From Proteromonas lacertae (Eukaryota > Sar > Bigyra > Opalinata > Proteromonadidae), in NCBI GenBank assembly GCA_002245135.1, contig NGBS01001238.1, positions 1-20,338 on the forward strand: 20,338 nt of DNA, in the 5' to 3' direction. This document shows, piece by piece, positions 16,391 through 20,338 of the stretch (position 1 is its first letter; every line of letters starts with the position of its first letter). Below the pieces are notes generated by a model. It was not told the origin of the DNA. It searched no databases and saw only the letters and a list, made by a program, of their open reading frames with translations. A program made the translations under genes and the position numbers.

Positions 16391-17578
16391 TTATAGAGAT
16401 AAAGTAAATAATGCACTACAAAACAAAACAAAAGTTAAATTACAGTATAGACAATTAATGATATAATCGCAGGCATTATCAATATGGTATTCCAGTTCCT
16501 GTACTTTGATTATACGATAAGTTGGTAGTCCTAGTACTTTGATTAGAATTGCTAAATCATATCTTCCATAAGATAAATCAGGTTTCGCTGTAAAACTAAC
16601 TGTAAATGTCATTGTTGAGCTTTCTATTAATCTTTTTCACTTATGGAAATTCACCTTAATGTAAATTAGATATTTCTTATATGCCATTTTTGTTGTTTTG
16701 ACTGTTTCATCTAATAATGAATCTATATAATATAATTTTAAAACTACAGATTCTCAATCAACTGTGATTTGTAATGCTGTTTTATTCTTTCCTGAAGGTA
16801 ATTTATTTATATTTGTCATGATTTTAGGTGGAGATGGTATTTTATCATCATTTTGTTGTGAATTCTTACTTCTAGCAAATACTGATTTTAGACTATCTAC
16901 TCTAGCAAATTCTGTTGTTTAAGTTGCTTATTCTTGTGGTGGTAATTTTTTAACTGGTGCTTTACCAAGTGTTGGTGAATTGATTGGAATTCCATCTACA
17001 GTTATTGGCTTTTTAGCTTCAACTGGTTGTTCTTTTTCTTCTTCTGCTAATGGTTGTTCTGGTTTTTGTGTTTATCCTCTTTCTATTGGTTGTTTTGATT
17101 TTTCTCCTTCAGTATTTATAGTATTATTATTACTTTCATTGATATACTTCATTGATTGGAGATATTTGATTTTTGGTTTCATCTATTTATAATTCCCAAT
17201 GATAAGGACAAGAAATTGTTCCAAGATTTTCAATTGAAAATAATAAAGTTCTTTCAGTAAATCCAAATCATTCTAAGATAACCATAAATTGGGAAAGACT
17301 ACATCAGCTACACATGGATCTGAATTTTTCTGAGGATGATCTTCATATCTTATATTCAAAATACCATTTATTTTAAAGGCTATTTTATCATCTTTATAAT
17401 TTGGATCAAATTCAACTATCACATTCGTTGACTCATTTGGTTCTAAATGGAATTCATTCATACTTAATAAAAATGGACCTGCTATACTTATAAGCACATC
17501 TAAACTCAACGTTGATATATTCTTAAATATATCTCTCTTACTTTAAACTTCATCTGAAACTATAGCTGTTGTTCCCGT
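16391..17578 (-). pseudogene. HYDIN: HYDIN-like (ASH-domain) flagellar protein relic
   Basis: HYDIN is a giant central-pair-apparatus protein of motile cilia built of ASH/MSP-like beta domains. At 17275-17530 a domain reads FKNISTLSLDVLISIAGPF, then FDPNYKDDKIAFKINGIL, then YEDHPQKNSD and VVFPNL, the pattern characteristic of HYDIN repeats. The next frame continues ENLGTISCPYHWEL. A Pro/Lys/Glu-rich linker follows (17130-16830), then a second folded-looking segment TKMAYKKYLIYIKVNFH with PDLSYGRYDLAILIKVLGLP. Breaks: TAA at about 17546, a stop after NLWLS, further TAA and TGA codons at sites where Gln or Trp would fit, and at least two frameshifts. Only a few hundred codons of a protein usually several thousand residues long remain. 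Assignment of the second half is less sure. Confidence 0.65.
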
Positions 17579-17663
17579 ATGGCGGAAATCCCCATATGGC
17601 GGAACTCTATATTGTAGAATGATTTAATGAAAACTAATATGATATTCATGATGTTCGGAGTTA

Positions 17664-18063
17664 GTTATTAACAAATATATAGTTAGTTTGTCATATGACC
17701 TACATCTGTGATATACTTATTTATGAACTTCATTATTATTAATATTAAGCTATTTTTTGTATATTCTCTATATTAATATTACAGTTACTACTACAGTCTA
17801 AAATACATTATCTGATATGAATAGAATACATTATTTTAAATGTTAAGGTAGTAAAAATTGAAATTAAAATGTAGGCTTGAGTGAGGCTTGAACTTATTTT
17901 TTTCTTTTTTCTTTTTTAACCTCCTTAACATTTAAAAAAGTGAATTCTATTCATATCAGATTATGTATTTTAGACTGTAGTAGTAACTGATACATTAAAA
18001 TAGAGAATATACAAAAATTAGTTTAATATTGATAATAATGAAGTTCATAAATAAGTATATCAC
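17664..18063. mobile_element. 5'-truncated hairpin element, copy A
   Basis: Arms at about 17708-17852 and 17921-18063 are inverted copies of each other (for example ATTCTATTCATATCAGAT against ATCTGATATGAATAGAAT). The loop contains TAGGCTTGAGTGAGGCTTG and a long pyrimidine tract. It lacks the TGTTGTGCGCC terminus on the left and abuts copy B directly on the right. No ORF. Confidence 0.8.
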
Positions 18064-18064
18064 A

Positions 18065-18745
18065 TGTTGTGCGCCGTTGAGCCATTCTCATCATACAATT
18101 ACTTTTAAAACAAACTAATATCATTTTTATCTTAGTTATAATGCGTTATTAACAAATATATAGTTAGTTTGTCATATGACCTACATCTATGATATACTTT
18201 TCTATGACCTACATTATTATTAATATTAAGCTATTTTTTTGTATATTCTCTATATTAATATTACAGCTACTACAGTCTAAAATACATTATCTGATATGAA
18301 TAGAATACATTATTTTAAATGTTAAGGTAGTAAAAATTGAAATTAAAATGTAGGCTTGAGTGAGGCTTGAACTTATTTTTTTCTTTTTTCTTTTTTAACC
18401 TCCTTAACATTTAAAAAAGTGAATTCTATTCATATCAGATTATGTATTTTAGACTGTAGTAGTAACTGATACATTAAAATAGAGAATATACAAAAAATAG
18501 CTTAATATTGATAATAATGAAGATCATAAAATAGTATGTCGTAGATGGTAGTGATTGAAGCAAAAAAATTAAAAATAAAATTATAATTGTTTTCAATATG
18601 TTGGGATAAAGTTCAAAAAAATATTTATCGCAGATGTAGCTTATATGACAAAGTAAGATTATATTTGCATATAACTCGCCATCTAACCACACACTATCAT
18701 TTTAGAATTGAAAAAAGTCTTCTTAACGCTCAACGGCGCACAACA
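18065..18745. mobile_element. Hairpin miniature element, copy B, with both termini
   Basis: Left end TGTTGTGCGCCGTTGAGCC; right end GCTCAACGGCGCACAACA, a perfect inverted match over 18 bases. The interior repeats copy A at a period of 481 bp, with arms at about 18190-18333 and 18402-18541 around the same pyrimidine-rich loop. The subterminal ATATGACCTACATCT near 18175 has a degenerate inverted counterpart near 18632. No transposase, so non-autonomous. No clear target-site duplication is visible. Confidence 0.8.
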
Positions 18746-19447
18746 TCAGATATGATATTCTGTAAAAAAAATGATATAAAAAAAAAGACTGAATTAATCA
18801 CTATGAGAATTTTCTAAGTGCTTTTTTTGTCTTTTTTGTTATTTATTTCAGCAACTAAAAGGAATTAGAAAATAAAAATTTCACACATTGTGACTAATGT
18901 TATAAGGTCTATGAAAATATACTTAGTTACTATATTACCTGATTTAGGTAATTTTTTTCATTTGTCAGTTTATTTAAATTAATTTTCTAGATATTACTAA
19001 ATTACATCATATATTTTTGATTTTACTAATTATTAACTCAAAATTCTGTTTTTATCACTCAAAAATGAATTCAAAAAAACAAAAAAGTTCGTGAGATTTG
19101 AGTCAAAATTGGACATTTTTGAGCTTTTCAGCCGAAGGAGGAATCATATTTAAATGGCTTTATAATATTTTCCGGGAAATGGGATTTGCAAATTTTTAGT
19201 ATGCTTATTTTTTGAATAGGAGGTGAATGGTATTTGAGTTGTAATTCCATATTTTCGTAATTTTATTGGATTACAATATAATATATCAGGTATCTATTTT
19301 GTAGTAATAATATTTTTAACTAATTCACCCTAATTATGGAGATATTCCTAATAGTACATAGAATCAATAGGTGGTGTATATGGTTGTATAATATTATATA
19401 AACACAATAAATAAATATAAAATACTTAAAATTACTTCTACAGTACT
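18746..19447. other. Non-coding AT-rich interval
   Basis: No gene or RNA recognised. Several poly-A and poly-T runs and a slightly GC-richer patch at about 19080-19220 without an open frame. Confidence 0.45.
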
Positions 19448-19460
19448 TTAATTCACTTCA

Positions 19461-19489
19461 TTCTCTTCTCTTCTCTTCTCTTCTCTTCT
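19461..19489. repeat. (TTCTC)n microsatellite
   Basis: Six near-perfect copies of a 5-base unit. On the minus strand it falls within the frame of the kinase relic and encodes the Arg/Glu-rich C-terminal tail. Confidence 0.9.
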
Positions 19490-19944
19490 ACTGATAGTAT
19501 TCTTTAAATACTCATTGTCACTGTTATAAGAATCATTAAATAGTTCCTTAATCTGATCTGAATAACATAGCTTTATATCATTCACATTATATCTATCATA
19601 CTGATTTTTCTTTAACATTCCATTTACACATCTTCTTAAATTATTACTATAACAAGATGGTAATTCCTTTATTTCTTTTTACTATTAACAATATAATATA
19701 ATATACTAATTAAATATCCACTGGATAATTATATTTCTCACTTCGTAGTATCTCTGAAGTTAATAAATCACCAATTTTAGGGTTGTTTTTCTCATCTAGA
19801 AATATGTTAGAAGGTTTTAAATCTCTATGCATAATATGATATGATGATATACTTTTCTTTGAATTGATAATTTCTTTGTTTCTTATATTCTATCAGTTGA
19901 TCTAAATCACCATTTGCTATACATTCCATTGCAATATTTAACCT

Positions 19945-19970
19945 CTACATAAAAACTATAATATATATAC
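19945..19970 (-). other. 26-nt GT-AG intron in the kinase relic
   Basis: Minus strand: starts GTATATATATTATAG and ends ATGTAG. Its removal joins TFVEQR to RLNIAMEC in frame, giving the expected kinase strand-4 to strand-5 hinge. It has the same length, GTATA donor and TAG acceptor as the USP intron at 10136. Confidence 0.7.
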
Positions 19971-20111
19971 TCTTTGTTCTACAAAAGTGTTGTAATAATG
20001 AAGGAAATTGGAATGGATAAGTCTTCTTAATATTAATACTTCTTGAATTGCTTGTTTACGATTTGCTACAGTTAATATCTTCTCTTCTATGATCTTAATA
20101 CAATTTCCCAT

Positions 20112-20338
20112 TTGACTAACAAAAGTAAAGCTTAAAAATTATACAGCCAGGAATATAGAAACCAGTTTGTAGTGGGCTGCAGATTGTAGTCTATAAACAT
20201 ATATGAAATACACTAGTCATACTTTATTCTTGTAGTGATAAAATAGATTTTTGTTGTTATCAATTACATGGTGTTAGGGTTAGATTTCCATGTTGCAATT
20301 ACTATACCTCTGATTACTTTCTGACTAGTGAATGTGGA
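20112..20338. other. Window edge, no gene seen
   Basis: Upstream flank of the kinase relic. A stop lies shortly before the kinase ATG in the same frame. No other feature recognised. Confidence 0.4.

Larger units (their letters stand above)
19448..20111 (-). pseudogene. NEK-like protein kinase pseudogene with a 26-nt intron
   Basis: Minus strand, ATG at 20111. Pieces in order: CIKIIEEK (the VAIK-type lysine), QEVLILRRLIHSNFLHYY (alpha-C and HPNI..YY-like), TFVEQR, a 26-nt intron, RLNIAMECIANGDLDQLIE (hinge), then MHRDLKPSNIFLDE with PKIGD (catalytic loop and start of DFG), then TSEIL and YNYPVDI (APE region and subdomain IX), and KELPSCYSNNLRRCVNGMLK with YDRYNVNDI (subdomain XI with its Arg). 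The glycine loop is degraded, DFG is cut after the Asp with the activation segment lost, and WSLG and the segment after it are missing, with frame changes at the joins. The intron order and sequence style fit NEK kinases. The tail ends in an Arg/Glu run encoded by the TTCTC microsatellite. Confidence 0.7.

Noticed and set aside
16980-17192. 70-aa plus-strand ORF with hydrophobic and Ser/Phe-rich content
   Set aside because: It is the antisense of the Pro/Lys/Glu-rich linker of the HYDIN-like relic.
15145-17578. Reassigned stop codons (TAA/TAG as Gln, TGA as Trp), as in some ciliates
   Set aside because: Stops fall at plausible Gln or Trp sites in several relics, but the intact genes end at TAA or TAG at normal family lengths, the 131-aa ORF ends at TGA, and the same relics carry real frameshifts and deletions. 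Decay is simpler.
17581-17611. Direct repeat TATGGCGGAA twice as a transposon or regulatory site
   Set aside because: Only two short copies beside the HYDIN relic, with no inverted partner seen. Too little to call.
18474-18817. Overlapping 72-aa and 76-aa ORFs on opposite strands
   Set aside because: They span the hairpin element and its terminal repeat; low-complexity translation with no domain.

Overview
The window reads as AT-rich, repeat-laden nuclear DNA from a unicellular eukaryote. The evidence is a Polinton/Maverick-type DNA polymerase B relic, a BED/hAT transposase relic, foldback elements, a HYDIN (flagellar central-apparatus) relic, a NEK-like kinase relic, and very short GT-AG introns (26-32 nt) that restore the frame of two recognisable genes. 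HYDIN implies an ancestor with motile flagella. Mavericks, flagella and many type II glycosyltransferases together make a parabasalid-like flagellate a reasonable guess, but this is inference and the species is not identified. Intact ORFs end at TAA, TAG or TGA, so the standard code appears to apply.

Layout. 1-600: moderately GC-richer degenerate repeat, no gene. 606-1191: near-perfect foldback element ending 13 bp before a glycosyltransferase ORF (1205-2242, +). 2291-2370: hAT-like terminus with two perfect hairpins. 2755-3393: half copy of the foldback element and a chimeric miniature element. 3740-4414 (-): membrane-anchored FkbM-type methyltransferase. 4591-9378: GC-richer mobile DNA with unknown ORFs on the outside and, between ~360-470 bp inverted repeats, a frameshifted Polinton polB fragment. 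9417-11094 (+): UDP-sugar pyrophosphorylase gene with two tiny introns and a late nonsense codon. 11075-14709 (-): a run of three intact genes, namely a GT61/DUF563 glycosyltransferase, a class I methyltransferase and a GT-A-like glycosyltransferase. 14720-15990: decayed hAT element. 16391-17578 (-): HYDIN-like relic. 17664-18745: two tandem hairpin elements. 19448-20111 (-): NEK-like kinase pseudogene that still holds a 26-nt intron.

How the genes may work together. Six sugar-related genes lie within 13.5 kb: one nucleotide-sugar synthesising enzyme, three glycosyltransferases and two methyltransferases. Five of the six have a single N-terminal membrane anchor, as expected for Golgi-lumen enzymes. 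They could jointly make a methylated surface glycan, with the pyrophosphorylase supplying UDP-sugars from the cytosol. The cluster may equally be a by-product of large dispersed gene families. The most unusual items are the tiny introns, and an 18/20-identical motif placed exactly 10 bp upstream of the start codons of two divergently placed glycan genes, which matches a hAT terminus in one case.
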